This document shows positions 8,426-16,505 of a stretch of DNA of 64,000 nt, one piece after another. The stretch is from JAFGVL01 sp031553685 (GTDB taxonomy: Bacteria; Bacteroidota; Bacteroidia; Bacteroidales; Paludibacteraceae), in assembly GCA_031553685.1 (NCBI GenBank), contig JAVBLE010000011.1, positions 26,889-90,888 of the forward strand, given 5' to 3'. Positions within the stretch are counted from its first letter, which is position 1. Each line of letters opens with the position of its first letter. The notes under the pieces are model-generated. The model was not told where the DNA came from. It searched no databases and was given only the letters and a program-made list of their open reading frames with translations. The position numbers and the translations under genes are program-made.

Positions 8426-8526
8426 ATAATATAATTTATTGGTAAAATTATCTATTTTATTTTTGATTTGCAAATAGGACATTACATTTCGACTCCGCTC
8501 AATGAACACATGTAACGCCCTACAAT

Positions 8527-10947
8527 CTATTTCCCTAAAATCTTAAAATACCGTACTGCCGAGTTTCCCGCTTCGTCCACAATCACCACTTTGTGTTTGC
8601 CGATGGTTGGGGTTACTTCAATGCTGTGTGGGGCATGCGTTTGGGCAATAAATTCGCCATCAATATGCCAAAAGAGGGTTGCATTCGGATTGCGATGTAC
8701 AGCATCAAAAATTAACATGCCTTCTTCGCCATCCATGCCTTTCGGAATGTAAATCGCACTGTTATTGTCCGGCTCAATAATATCAAGGACTTGTTCTTTG
8801 GGTGGCGCACAACCGTCCATATACGGCGGAAGCATCATATATTCGGGATTATTCCGTTTATAAAAATACTCCTGCGTAGGCGGCAACACAAACCACGACC
8901 GAATGTGCATCGAACTTGGCGGATAACAGGCTCCGGTAACACGGTAAGTCTCGGTCGAATCCAAGAAAACGGACTGATGATAAAGACAGGCTTTGACCTT
9001 TATTCCGGATTTTGGCACTAACCGATTTTCGGCAGGACAATTGTCGGTAGAGCGATAACCACTCTGTTTGCATACCGAAACGGTCGTCAAATCTTTGGTT
9101 GGTACTTTAAACCACTCGGTAGGATTCAATTGTTTGAAAATCTCGAACATAACCGGCGATGCATAACTAACGCCCGTCAGTTCGGGGCGGCCTTCGCCTG
9201 TCGAATTTCCTACCCACACGCCTACCGTGTATTGCGGTGTTACGCCTACTGCCCACGCGTCGCGAAAGCCGAAACTCGTGCCCGTTTTCCACGCAATTTT
9301 ATGACTCGAAGCAAAATATTCCCACCCGATTTCGCCCCAAGGACGATTGACCATAGCCAGCGCATTCATCGTGTAATAAACGGCTCCCGCGTTGAGTAGC
9401 GCACTTGACACCAAGTCCGGTTTTTTATCTTTTTCGTCGGATAATAAATACGATGCCGCCCGATAATCGTTTGCCTGATATTTTCCCCCATAATTATTGA
9501 ACGAAAGCAACGAACGCGCCATCGAAGCATACGCCGAAGTGGTTTCAAACAAGCTAACTTCCGCCCCTCCCAGAATCAAGGACAACCCGTAATAATCGGG
9601 CGGCTTGTTGATGGAAGTAAATCCTGCTTTTTTCAACAAATGGTGCAATTTGTCCACCTGATATTCTTGCAACATGCGCACCGCCGGAATATTGAGCGAA
9701 TGCGCCAAAGCCTCATCTGCAGGCACAACGCCCTGGTAAGTTTTTTCGAAATTCTTTGGCGCATAACCGCCAATACGCGTAGGAACATCGGGCAACAGCG
9801 AGTTGGGCAAAATATTCCCCTCATTCAACATGCCTGCATACAGAAACGGTTTGAGAATGCTGCCCGAGCTGCGCAACGACACCACATTATCCACAAATTG
9901 ATTGGTGTTTTTGCCCAATATTTCTATATTCCCGACATAAGCCAAAATTTCTCCACTGCGGGTATCGAGCACCAAAACAGCAATATTATTCACAAAATTT
10001 TCGGAATAATACCGCCCATATTTCTGGGCAATGGTATTGACACGAAGTTGCGTTTTTTCGTTGAGGGTAGTTTGTATCCGTTGTCCGGCATAGCCGTCGA
10101 CAATTGCTTTACTCAACAAATGCTGTGCAGTTTGCGGCAGCGGATTGGGTTTATCGGGCAAGGGCTCGGCTTTGGCAAGTTCGGCAACGGTGGAGTCAAT
10201 CACGCCTACTGATACCATTTTATCGAGCAATTTATTTCTTTTTATCAATAATAAATGATGATTTTTACCTGGAAAAACTAATGCGGGAGCATTGGGCAAT
10301 ACTGCCAGTGTAGCCGTTTCGCCCCACGAAAGCATCGATGCCGGCCGGTTGTAATACCGCCATGAAGCGGCTTCCAACCCAACAACATTGCCTCCGAAAG
10401 GGGCATGAGCAGCATACAGGTTCATTATTTCAGCTTTGCTGTAACGCAATTCGAGACGAACGGCGAGAATTATTTCGTACAATTTATTCCAGATGGAGCG
10501 GTTTTGGTCACCCCGACTAAGGCGGATAACTTGCATACTAATGGTGCTTCCACCGCTGACTACACGCCCGCGCGAAAAATTTTGTTTCATAGCCCGCGCC
10601 ATCGAAACAGGATTTATTCCTAAATGATAATAGAAATATTCGTCTTCAAAGCAACAAATGGATTCTTTGAACTTAGTTGGAACACTGTCTGACAGCGGAA
10701 AGCGCCATTGATTATCTGCCGCGATGCGTGCCGAAAGGAAATTGCCGTTTCTGTCTTCAACTATGGTTGAATAGGGTGCTTTGAAAAGCGGATTGGGCAA
10801 GCAGAAATAAAACCACACCCCAAAAATAAACACCCCGCATAACATCCAAAAGCGTGGCTTCGGGTATTGCAACCGATGACGAATGTACCATGCTCTGAAA
10901 CGACGCCAGTAAGGGGTTATTTTATTAATAATTGGTTGGATTTGCAT
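8527..10947 (-). CDS. pbpC: Penicillin-binding protein 1C
   Basis: Bifunctional class A PBP, 806 residues. One membrane anchor near 34-52 (FWMLCGVFIFGVWFYFCL). The glycosyltransferase domain carries ED..FYYHLG and GGSTISMQV; the transpeptidase domain carries SxxK (SSGSILKPFLY), SLN and KTGT (KTGTSFGFRDAW). A C-terminal BiPBP_C domain follows (PNATLFWHIDGEFIA). The usual partner, an alpha-2-macroglobulin, is not adjacent in this window. Separated from the upstream rnz by a terminator, so probably independently transcribed. Confidence 0.93.
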   Translation of the reverse strand: MQIQPIINKITPYWRRFRAWYIRHRLQYPKPRFWMLCGVFIFGVWFYFCLPNPLFKAPYSTIVEDRNGNFLSARIAADNQWRFPLSDSVPTKFKESICCFEDEYFYYHLGINPVSMARAMKQNFSRGRVVSGGSTISMQVIRLSRGDQNRSIWNKLYEIILAVRLELRYSKAEIMNLYAAHAPFGGNVVGLEAASWRYYNRPASMLSWGETATLAVLPNAPALVFPGKNHHLLLIKRNKLLDKMVSVGVIDSTVAELAKAEPLPDKPNPLPQTAQHLLSKAIVDGYAGQRIQTTLNEKTQLRVNTIAQKYGRYYSENFVNNIAVLVLDTRSGEILAYVGNIEILGKNTNQFVDNVVSLRSSGSILKPFLYAGMLNEGNILPNSLLPDVPTRIGGYAPKNFEKTYQGVVPADEALAHSLNIPAVRMLQEYQVDKLHHLLKKAGFTSINKPPDYYGLSLILGGAEVSLFETTSAYASMARSLLSFNNYGGKYQANDYRAASYLLSDEKDKKPDLVSSALLNAGAVYYTMNALAMVNRPWGEIGWEYFASSHKIAWKTGTSFGFRDAWAVGVTPQYTVGVWVGNSTGEGRPELTGVSYASPVMFEIFKQLNPTEWFKVPTKDLTTVSVCKQSGYRSTDNCPAENRLVPKSGIKVKACLYHQSVFLDSTETYRVTGACYPPSSMHIRSWFVLPPTQEYFYKRNNPEYMMLPPYMDGCAPPKEQVLDIIEPDNNSAIYIPKGMDGEEGMLIFDAVHRNPNATLFWHIDGEFIAQTHAPHSIEVTPTIGKHKVVIVDEAGNSAVRYFKILGK

Positions 10948-10969
10948 TCCTAAGTGTTTATAACAAAAC

Positions 10970-11014
10970 TACAAAAAAGCAACGCCACGAAATCTTGATT
11001 GGCTTCGTGGCGTT
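10970..11014 (-). terminator. Terminator after rnz
   Basis: AACGCCACGAA pairs with TTCGTGGCGTT (10981-11014). On the minus strand a GCTTTTTT run follows. It separates rnz from pbpC. Confidence 0.7.
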
Positions 11015-11112
11015 TACTTTGACTAATTAATTAGGTTAGCTAAATATTTTTCATTTGCCAAACAATGTATAACCGAAACTTGTTATAGCATTACATACTT
11101 TCTTTTTGGTTG

Positions 11113-11153
11113 TTCACAGAGAACATGGTCATAAAACCATAATTCTCTGTGAA
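11113..11153. repeat. Long hairpin downstream of rnz
   Basis: TTCACAGAGAA and ATGGT pair with ACCAT and TTCTCTGTGAA. T-rich sequence follows only on the plus strand, where no gene precedes it. Possibly a second transcription barrier or an isolated repeat. Confidence 0.5.
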
Positions 11154-11175
11154 TTTTTATTTTTACAGGAGAGAT

Positions 11176-12081
11176 TTAAAACTCAAAAACACTTCCATCT
11201 TCGGCTGCAAGCGTATTTTGAAAAATAACTTTTGCCTCGTCCAACAGTTTTTTATGACTCCGGTATCGTGCCGAATAATGTCCGATAATCAGTTGTTTTG
11301 CGTTCGCTTTCTGTGCTATTTCAGCAGCCTGTGCAGGCGTAGAATGCCCGGTTTCTTTCGCGCGTTTTTCATCGCTGTTCTCAAAAGTCGTTTCGTGATA
11401 CAAGCAATCGACCCCATTTATAACAGGAATTATTTTCTCAGAAAAAGCTGTATCCGAACAGTAAGCATATTTTTTAGATGGATCGGCAGGGCGCGTCAAT
11501 AGCTTATTAGGCACAACAGTCCCATCCGAACAAACAAAATCAGCCCCCTTTTTTATTAAGTGTAATTCTTTGATTGGGATTTGATAGAAATCAATTTTTT
11601 CGCGAATCAAATGGCGATCTTTTTCTTTTTCTTCAAAAAGGAAACCACAAGTAGGGATACGGTGCTTAAGCGGAATGGTGCTTACTTGTATGCTGCGATC
11701 TTCGTAAATCACTTCATTACTGCGCGGATTAATTGAGTGAAAAATCACCTTAAACAACATTCCTTGGCAAAAATAATCAATCAAAGGTTGCAATATCTTT
11801 TCCAAATCACCATGTGCGTGAATATGCAAATCGGCAGTCCGTTCCATCATTCCGAGCGTAGAGATAAACCCAATAAGCCCAAAACAATGGTCGCCGTGCA
11901 AATGCGAAATAAATATATGATTAAGGCGAAAAGTGCTGATTTTTTGTTCGCGCAGGCGTATCTGTGCCCCTTCACCACAATCAATCATAAAAACCTTTTC
12001 GCCAATCGTTACCGTTTGCGAGCTGTTGAAACAGTTCGCTGTCGGCAATGCCGAACCACAACCTAAAATATTTATTTTCAA
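11176..12081 (-). CDS. rnz: Ribonuclease Z
   Basis: Metallo-beta-lactamase-fold endonuclease that removes the 3' trailer from tRNA precursors lacking an encoded CCA. 301 residues. The opening KINILGCGSALPT and the zinc motif SHLHGDHCFGL (HxHxDH) are diagnostic, and GHSTPAQAAEIA and IIGHYSARY are the later conserved blocks. Relevant here because tRNA-Leu at 40 kb has no encoded CCA. Full length, nothing unusual. Confidence 0.94.
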   Translation of the reverse strand: MKINILGCGSALPTANCFNSSQTVTIGEKVFMIDCGEGAQIRLREQKISTFRLNHIFISHLHGDHCFGLIGFISTLGMMERTADLHIHAHGDLEKILQPLIDYFCQGMLFKVIFHSINPRSNEVIYEDRSIQVSTIPLKHRIPTCGFLFEEKEKDRHLIREKIDFYQIPIKELHLIKKGADFVCSDGTVVPNKLLTRPADPSKKYAYCSDTAFSEKIIPVINGVDCLYHETTFENSDEKRAKETGHSTPAQAAEIAQKANAKQLIIGHYSARYRSHKKLLDEAKVIFQNTLAAEDGSVFEF

Positions 12082-12099
12082 ATTAATTTACTAAAACTA

Positions 12100-13482
12100 T
12101 TATTTTTTCTTACCCATTTTCTTTTTTGCAACCGGTTCTTTTGTTACAACCGGTTCTTTTGTTGGAGCAGCTTCTTTTTTGCCCTTCAATTTTTTTTCAA
12201 GCTTCTCAATTTTGATCGACTGGTTATCAATCAGTTCGTACAACAAAATCAATTCTTCCGTTTCGATAGATGAAGGAAATTGCTCATCCACCCGTTGCAG
12301 AAAATCCGACAAAACATTCATATAATTTATAAACGCTTCGTATGGTGATTCGTACGGGCTAATATGTGCAACCTTCCCCCCGCCCGAAAAATGCTTGGTG
12401 GACATGTAATAAAAATGTGCGCTGCTTTGCAGGTTCAGCCAATCGTACTGTAAAGCGCGGTCTTTGCTCAATTTTACCTTTTCAGCAATCGTATTGAGCC
12501 GAACCCGCTCGCCAACCGAATACAGCTTTTGAAGAGCCTCAGCTTGCAGGTCGTTGCCCGTCCATGCACTGAAATCCTTCTCCTCGTCAGCCCACGAAAC
12601 TAATTCGTGCGAAGTAAGTGTGTCGGTAGCTTTCTGTTTGGTCGCCAGTTCGCTTGGTGTGGCAAAATTGATTTTATTCAACGACGCATGGTAAGGTAAA
12701 GCTTTCAGAAACTCGAAAATACCCGAATGAGCATTGTTATTAATTCCCAATGCATCGTAACTCATGGCAAGAGTAAAAACCTCCTCCTTTTCGGGCGTAT
12801 TGGCAATCCAACCAATATATTTCTCGGCAGTAAGCGGAAACTCTTTCCAGCTCCAATTAGAGAAATTAAAGCAAATGTCATCGCTCAATTTAGGATTGCG
12901 AGGCAATAATTTTAATTTCGTATATGGATGATTATATACATAATTCGGGCTTTTCCAACCCAAAATATGGTTAGCCCCTTCGATAATCACACTCTTGTAG
13001 CCAAGGTCGGACACCACCCGCCCAATTTCGTCCGAATACAAAAGTTCGGTGTTACGAAATGCCGTAGGGCGTTTGCCAAAAAGCTCAAATATCTTGTCCG
13101 AATGCATCTTGACCTGCATTTTAAATTCTTCCTCGTCGTAAATCGAAGCCAAGGTATTGGAATATGTTTCGGCTAAAAACTCCACACTTCCCGTTTTTGC
13201 CAAAGCCTTGAAACTATCAATCACTTCGGGTGCAAATCGCTCCATTTGCTCCAACATCACACCCGAAATGCAAAACGAAACTTTAAATTTGCCGTTCGAA
13301 TTTTCAATTATTTCTAATAATGCCTTATTAGCCGGCAAATAGCAATTTTCGGTCAAGCGGTGGATATTCGTTTCGTTGGCATAATCATCATAATAATAAT
13401 GATCGGAACCAATATCAAAAAAGCGGTAGCGTTTTAGAGGCAATGCTCGATGAATCTGAAAATAGAAGCAAATATTCTTCAT
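12100..13482 (-). CDS. Glycoside hydrolase family 57 protein (alpha-amylase-like)
   Basis: About 460 residues. The start MKNICFYFQIHRALPLKRYRF is the usual opening of Bacteroidetes GH57 proteins, so I prefer ATG 13482 to 13500. FRNTELLYSDEIG and the later MSYDALG region are consistent with the GH57 fold, where a Glu and an Asp act in a retaining mechanism on alpha-glucans. No signal peptide, so cytoplasmic storage-polysaccharide metabolism is likely. In relatives it sits beside glycogen synthase, which is not in this window. The C-terminus is a Lys/Ala/Pro-rich tail with a repeated PVVTKEPV. Confidence 0.85.
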   Translation of the reverse strand: MKNICFYFQIHRALPLKRYRFFDIGSDHYYYDDYANETNIHRLTENCYLPANKALLEIIENSNGKFKVSFCISGVMLEQMERFAPEVIDSFKALAKTGSVEFLAETYSNTLASIYDEEEFKMQVKMHSDKIFELFGKRPTAFRNTELLYSDEIGRVVSDLGYKSVIIEGANHILGWKSPNYVYNHPYTKLKLLPRNPKLSDDICFNFSNWSWKEFPLTAEKYIGWIANTPEKEEVFTLAMSYDALGINNNAHSGIFEFLKALPYHASLNKINFATPSELATKQKATDTLTSHELVSWADEEKDFSAWTGNDLQAEALQKLYSVGERVRLNTIAEKVKLSKDRALQYDWLNLQSSAHFYYMSTKHFSGGGKVAHISPYESPYEAFINYMNVLSDFLQRVDEQFPSSIETEELILLYELIDNQSIKIEKLEKKLKGKKEAAPTKEPVVTKEPVAKKKMGKKK

Positions 13483-13556
13483 AAAATCAATTTTTTTCAA
13501 ATATATCGAATTTATTTTGTTTGGAAAAATATGTTTTTAAAAATCATGAAAAAGAG

Positions 13557-13587
13557 AAAGCTCCGAACTTTTATTGTTCAGAGCTTT
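13557..13587 (-). terminator. Terminator of the VapC module
   Basis: AAAGCTC/GAGCTTT arms with inner GAAC/GTTC. On the minus strand it is followed by CTCTTTTTC. Confidence 0.7.
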
Positions 13588-13591
13588 GTGT

Positions 13592-13999
13592 TTATATTTT
13601 TACAGCAACTAATTCAAAACCTTTGTCGCGATACATTGGGAACTTCTGGTCTGCCGAAACTAATATCAACCGTTCGCTGATGGCTTGCGATATAAGTAAT
13701 CGGTCTGTTGGATCGTCATGATGTTTCGAGAGTCTTTCCAATGCTTCAATATGTGCCGGCAGTGTCTCAACTATCGAAATATTAAACCATCGCAATTTAT
13801 CCATTATCTCATGAAAGCCAAGTTCAAGGTCAATTTTCTTTTTCTCTTTCAATTGTACAATTTCCCGCAGGGTTTCTACACTTGCAAAATATTGATTTTG
13901 AAAATATTCGATCTCGCTTCTTATGTTCTTTGGTAATTTATCCTCATCAGATAAAAACCAAAGCAAAATATGAGTATCCAATAAGTATCGGTTACTCAT
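13592..13999 (-). CDS. vapC: VapC-like PIN-domain ribonuclease toxin
   Basis: A 135-residue PIN-domain protein. LLDTHILLWFLSDED holds the first catalytic Asp (residue 8), and the C-terminal part HDDPTDRLLISQAI and SADQKF supplies the remaining acidic sites. It belongs to the VapC group cutting tRNA or rRNA. The preceding small gene ends in TAATG overlapping this start, the typical antitoxin-toxin coupling. Complete by length, so probably active. Confidence 0.85.
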   Translation of the reverse strand: MSNRYLLDTHILLWFLSDEDKLPKNIRSEIEYFQNQYFASVETLREIVQLKEKKKIDLELGFHEIMDKLRWFNISIVETLPAHIEALERLSKHHDDPTDRLLISQAISERLILVSADQKFPMYRDKGFELVAVKI

Positions 14000-14142
14000 T
14001 ATTTTTTTAAATTAAAAATATCACCTTCTGCATAGTGTATCTTTCCTTTAAAGATACCAGCGAGTCCCCTCGGTTTAATTTTCTTTTTTACTTCTTCGGG
14101 AATGGGTTTAAAAATCTCTTCCACAGTCCATATCTTTGCCAT
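13999..14142 (-). CDS. Small antitoxin partner of VapC
   Basis: A 47-residue protein starting MAKIWTVEEIFKPIPEE; a longer frame from 14190 begins with an implausible Phe/Tyr-rich leader. The DUF2281-like short form with PRGLAGIFKGKIHYAEGDI is a common VapB-type companion of this VapC group. The TAATG junction with vapC supports the pairing. DNA binding is expected from the family but no fold can be read from so short a sequence. Confidence 0.7.
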   Translation of the reverse strand: MAKIWTVEEIFKPIPEEVKKKIKPRGLAGIFKGKIHYAEGDIFNLKK

Positions 14143-14197
14143 GATTGCAAAATTTTTAAATTTATAATACAAAGGTATAAAAAATTCCATAAAAATA

Positions 14198-14230
14198 AGA
14201 TCCGCTTTTCGGATGAAAAAAGCGGATTTT
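14198..14230 (-). terminator. metK terminator
   Basis: AATCCGCTTTTTT pairs with AAAAGCGGAT, followed on the minus strand by CTTATTTTTATGG. Confidence 0.8.
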
Positions 14231-14251
14231 AGTCTGATTCACGATATTGTA

Positions 14252-15505
14252 TTACAGCTTGAACGCTACTTTTATCTTATCTACAAAATCTGTTTTTTCC
14301 CAAGTGAAAAGCTCTACTTGTTTTGTGAAGGTTTTGCCATCGCCGGCTTTAAATTCTTTAGTAACTACTTTGGCTGTACGCCCCATGTGTCCGTACGAAG
14401 CAGTTTCTTCGTAGATTGGGTTGCGCAGTTTGAGGCGGTCTTCAATCGCTTTTGGGCGCATGTCGAAAATGCTGTCGATGATTTTAGCGATTTCGCCATC
14501 GTGCATATTCACTTTGGCGGTGCCATAAGTATTGATGTATAAGTTCATCGGTTTAGCAACACCGATTGCATAAGCCACTTGTACCAGCACTTCATCTGCC
14601 AAGCCTGCTGCAACAATGTTTTTAGCAATGTGGCGGGCTGCGTATGCTGCCGAGCGGTCAACTTTTGAAGGATCTTTGCCCGAGAATGCACCACCACCAT
14701 GAGCGCCTTTACCACCATAAGTATCTACAATGATTTTACGACCAGTCAATCCGGTGTCGCCGTGAGGACCTCCGATTACGAATTTGCCCGTCGGGTTTAC
14801 AAACAGGTTGTAATCGTCTTTGATAAGGCATTCGTACTGCGGGTCGAGTTTTCTTACGCGAGGTATCAGATATTCAATTACATCGGCTTTGATTTGAGCC
14901 ACCATTCGCTCGTCGTCGTTGTCGAACTCGTCATGTTGAGTCGAAACCACAATGGTATCTACACGCAACGGTTTGTTGTTGTCATCATACTCGATGGTTA
15001 CTTGCGATTTGGCATCAGGGCGGAGATAAGTCATCACTTTGCCTTCGCGACGGATTTTAGCCAATTCGCTTAATAAAGCATGCGACAAGTCCAACGAAAC
15101 AGGCATCAAGTTATAGGTTTCGTTCGAAGCGTAACCAAACATCATGCCTTGGTCGCCGGCGCCTTGCTCCATCGGGTCTTGGCGTTCTACGCCGCGATTG
15201 ATGTCAGCCGATTGTTCGTGCAAAGCAGAGAAAATTCCGCAGGCATCGCCGTCGAACTTATACTCGCTTTTGGTGTAACCTATGCGGTTAATTACACGAC
15301 GAGCTGTTGTTTGTACATCTACATACGAATTTGTTTTTACTTCGCCGGCAATTACGACTTGTCCAGTTGTTACAAGGGTTTCACAAGCTACTTTCGACTG
15401 TGGGTCGAGGGCCAGAAACTGATCGAGGATGGCGTCCGAGATTTGGTCGGCCACTTTGTCCGGATGTCCTTCAGATACGGACTCGGAAGAAAAAAAATAA
15501 CCCAT
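14252..15505 (-). CDS. metK: S-adenosylmethionine synthetase
   Basis: Makes SAM from methionine and ATP. 417 residues, slightly longer than the ~385 of E. coli and normal for Bacteroidetes. GHPDKVADQISDAILD near the N-terminus and GGGAFSGKDPSKVDRSAAY in the last third are the two signatures. Preceded by a ~210-nt leader containing a SAM-II riboswitch, so its product should repress it. Own promoter and terminator. Confidence 0.97.
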   Translation of the reverse strand: MGYFFSSESVSEGHPDKVADQISDAILDQFLALDPQSKVACETLVTTGQVVIAGEVKTNSYVDVQTTARRVINRIGYTKSEYKFDGDACGIFSALHEQSADINRGVERQDPMEQGAGDQGMMFGYASNETYNLMPVSLDLSHALLSELAKIRREGKVMTYLRPDAKSQVTIEYDDNNKPLRVDTIVVSTQHDEFDNDDERMVAQIKADVIEYLIPRVRKLDPQYECLIKDDYNLFVNPTGKFVIGGPHGDTGLTGRKIIVDTYGGKGAHGGGAFSGKDPSKVDRSAAYAARHIAKNIVAAGLADEVLVQVAYAIGVAKPMNLYINTYGTAKVNMHDGEIAKIIDSIFDMRPKAIEDRLKLRNPIYEETASYGHMGRTAKVVTKEFKAGDGKTFTKQVELFTWEKTDFVDKIKVAFKL

Positions 15506-15654
15506 AATAATTTTAAATTAAAATAATGAAACAAATTAAGGCAATTAAAAAATGAGGAATGAAATTTCTTTCATTTTCTTCTTTTCTTTAATTTTTTAAT
15601 TGAAAAAATTGCGGATTTGATTTGGAGGGATTTTCCGCTGTAAGGCGGAGAAGT

Positions 15655-15712
15655 GCTGCGTTCTTTAGCATTTTTTTGTGTGGTTGCAAGCGATCCCAAA
15701 TCTGTCCACAAA
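15655..15712 (-). promoter_or_regulatory. SAM-II riboswitch upstream of metK
   Basis: On the minus strand the leader reads AGATTTG, GGATC, GCTTGCAACCAC, an A-rich loop, then GCTAAAG (15663-15669). These match the known SAM-II consensus (GATTTG, GCTTGCARCC, GCTAAAG) in order and spacing; the aptamer is an H-type pseudoknot. A Bacteroidetes -7 box lies just upstream. Binding SAM would be expected to lower metK expression. About 150 nt of AT-rich leader with a CCGC/GCGG hairpin separate it from the start codon. Confidence 0.82.
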
Positions 15713-15724
15713 TATTTTCGGCTA

Positions 15725-15732
15725 CAAAGATA
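15725..15732 (-). promoter_or_regulatory. -7 box (TATCTTTG) for the metK leader
   Basis: Minus strand TATCTTTG fits TAnnTTTG and lies about 13 nt upstream of the SAM-II aptamer. The -33 element is weak (a TTTG 14 nt upstream). Confidence 0.55.
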
Positions 15733-15756
15733 ATTTATTTCTACAACAAAATAAAA

Positions 15757-15936
15757 TTAGTTTTGTTCAAGTTGTTTAAGCAGTTTTTTGGCTTTGACAT
15801 GAATTATCTTTCCATTATCTGAAAAAATTAATTCGCCGTTTTCTTTGGCAGTGTCTCTAACAAGCTTTTCGTATGCAAGTTGTACACCTTTAATTATCTT
15901 ATCGGTAATATCTAAATTTTCAAAACTTGTATTCAT
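15757..15936 (-). CDS. Small partner of the zeta-like kinase
   Basis: 59 residues from the ATG at 15936 (MNTSFENLDITDKIIKGVQLAYEKLV). The upstream alternative at 15966 would run deep into the kinase gene. Its start overlaps the kinase stop as ATGA. Such short proteins regularly follow COG4185-type kinases and are presumed antitoxins or modulators. The middle region (LIFSDNGKIIHVKAKKLL) resembles a small beta-hairpin/helix protein. Function inferred from context only. Confidence 0.65.
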   Translation of the reverse strand: MNTSFENLDITDKIIKGVQLAYEKLVRDTAKENGELIFSDNGKIIHVKAKKLLKQLEQN

Positions 15937-16505
15937 AACGATGCTATTTTTAGGAGCATGTCCCAATCAGATTGTTGATGCAAAGATAATAAATTTTCTT
16001 TCTTTTTGGCAATTAATGTTGGGCTATCTAATGAGTTATTCATTATCAAACAGTTGTCAACAACTGGCAAATAACGATTCATGAGGTTCTTTATACCCGC
16101 AAAATACCTTCGTCTTATCACCTCTTCAGGAATATTATGTCCTCCTTTGCTAACTCGTTGTTTTACTCTGTCGATAGCTTGTTCGGGTGTATTTAGCCAA
16201 AAATAGACGAGCGTTACCTGATAATTTAACTCTTTGGCTTTATGGATGGTGTGAATATAGGTTTTGGAGGCTAAAGTGGTTTCGAGGGCGAAGTCTTTTT
16301 TCTCATTCAATAGTTCTTCGATGCGGCAAAGCATGATGCGTCCGGCTTCGATGGCAACGGTTTCGGGTTGGAATGGCGACAGTCCTTTGGCTATCTCGTC
16401 GGCATTGACAAACTCTTTACAGTTGAGGAGTTCGGGCAATAATGTATAGGAAGCAGTTGTTTTGCCTGCTCCATTACAGCCGGTTATGAGATAGAGGTTT
16501 TGCAT
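15933..16505 (-). CDS. Zeta-toxin-like P-loop kinase (COG4185 type)
   Basis: 190 residues. The Walker A motif GCNGAGKT is at 9-16; VNADEIAKGLSP and ETTLASKTYI are the zeta/PezT-family blocks, the latter with the acidic site of a small-molecule kinase. Zeta toxins phosphorylate UDP-GlcNAc; this shorter chromosomal group has no established substrate. Its ATG overlaps the ribBA stop (TAATG) and its own stop overlaps the next small gene (ATGA), so ribBA, kinase and partner form one coupled operon. Toxicity is uncertain. Confidence 0.72.
   Translation of the reverse strand: MQNLYLITGCNGAGKTTASYTLLPELLNCKEFVNADEIAKGLSPFQPETVAIEAGRIMLCRIEELLNEKKDFALETTLASKTYIHTIHKAKELNYQVTLVYFWLNTPEQAIDRVKQRVSKGGHNIPEEVIRRRYFAGIKNLMNRYLPVVDNCLIMNNSLDSPTLIAKKKENLLSLHQQSDWDMLLKIASL

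Noticed and set aside
9640..10212. 190-residue plus-strand frame opposite pbpC
   Set aside because: Antisense shadow; pbpC has full transpeptidase and glycosyltransferase motifs.
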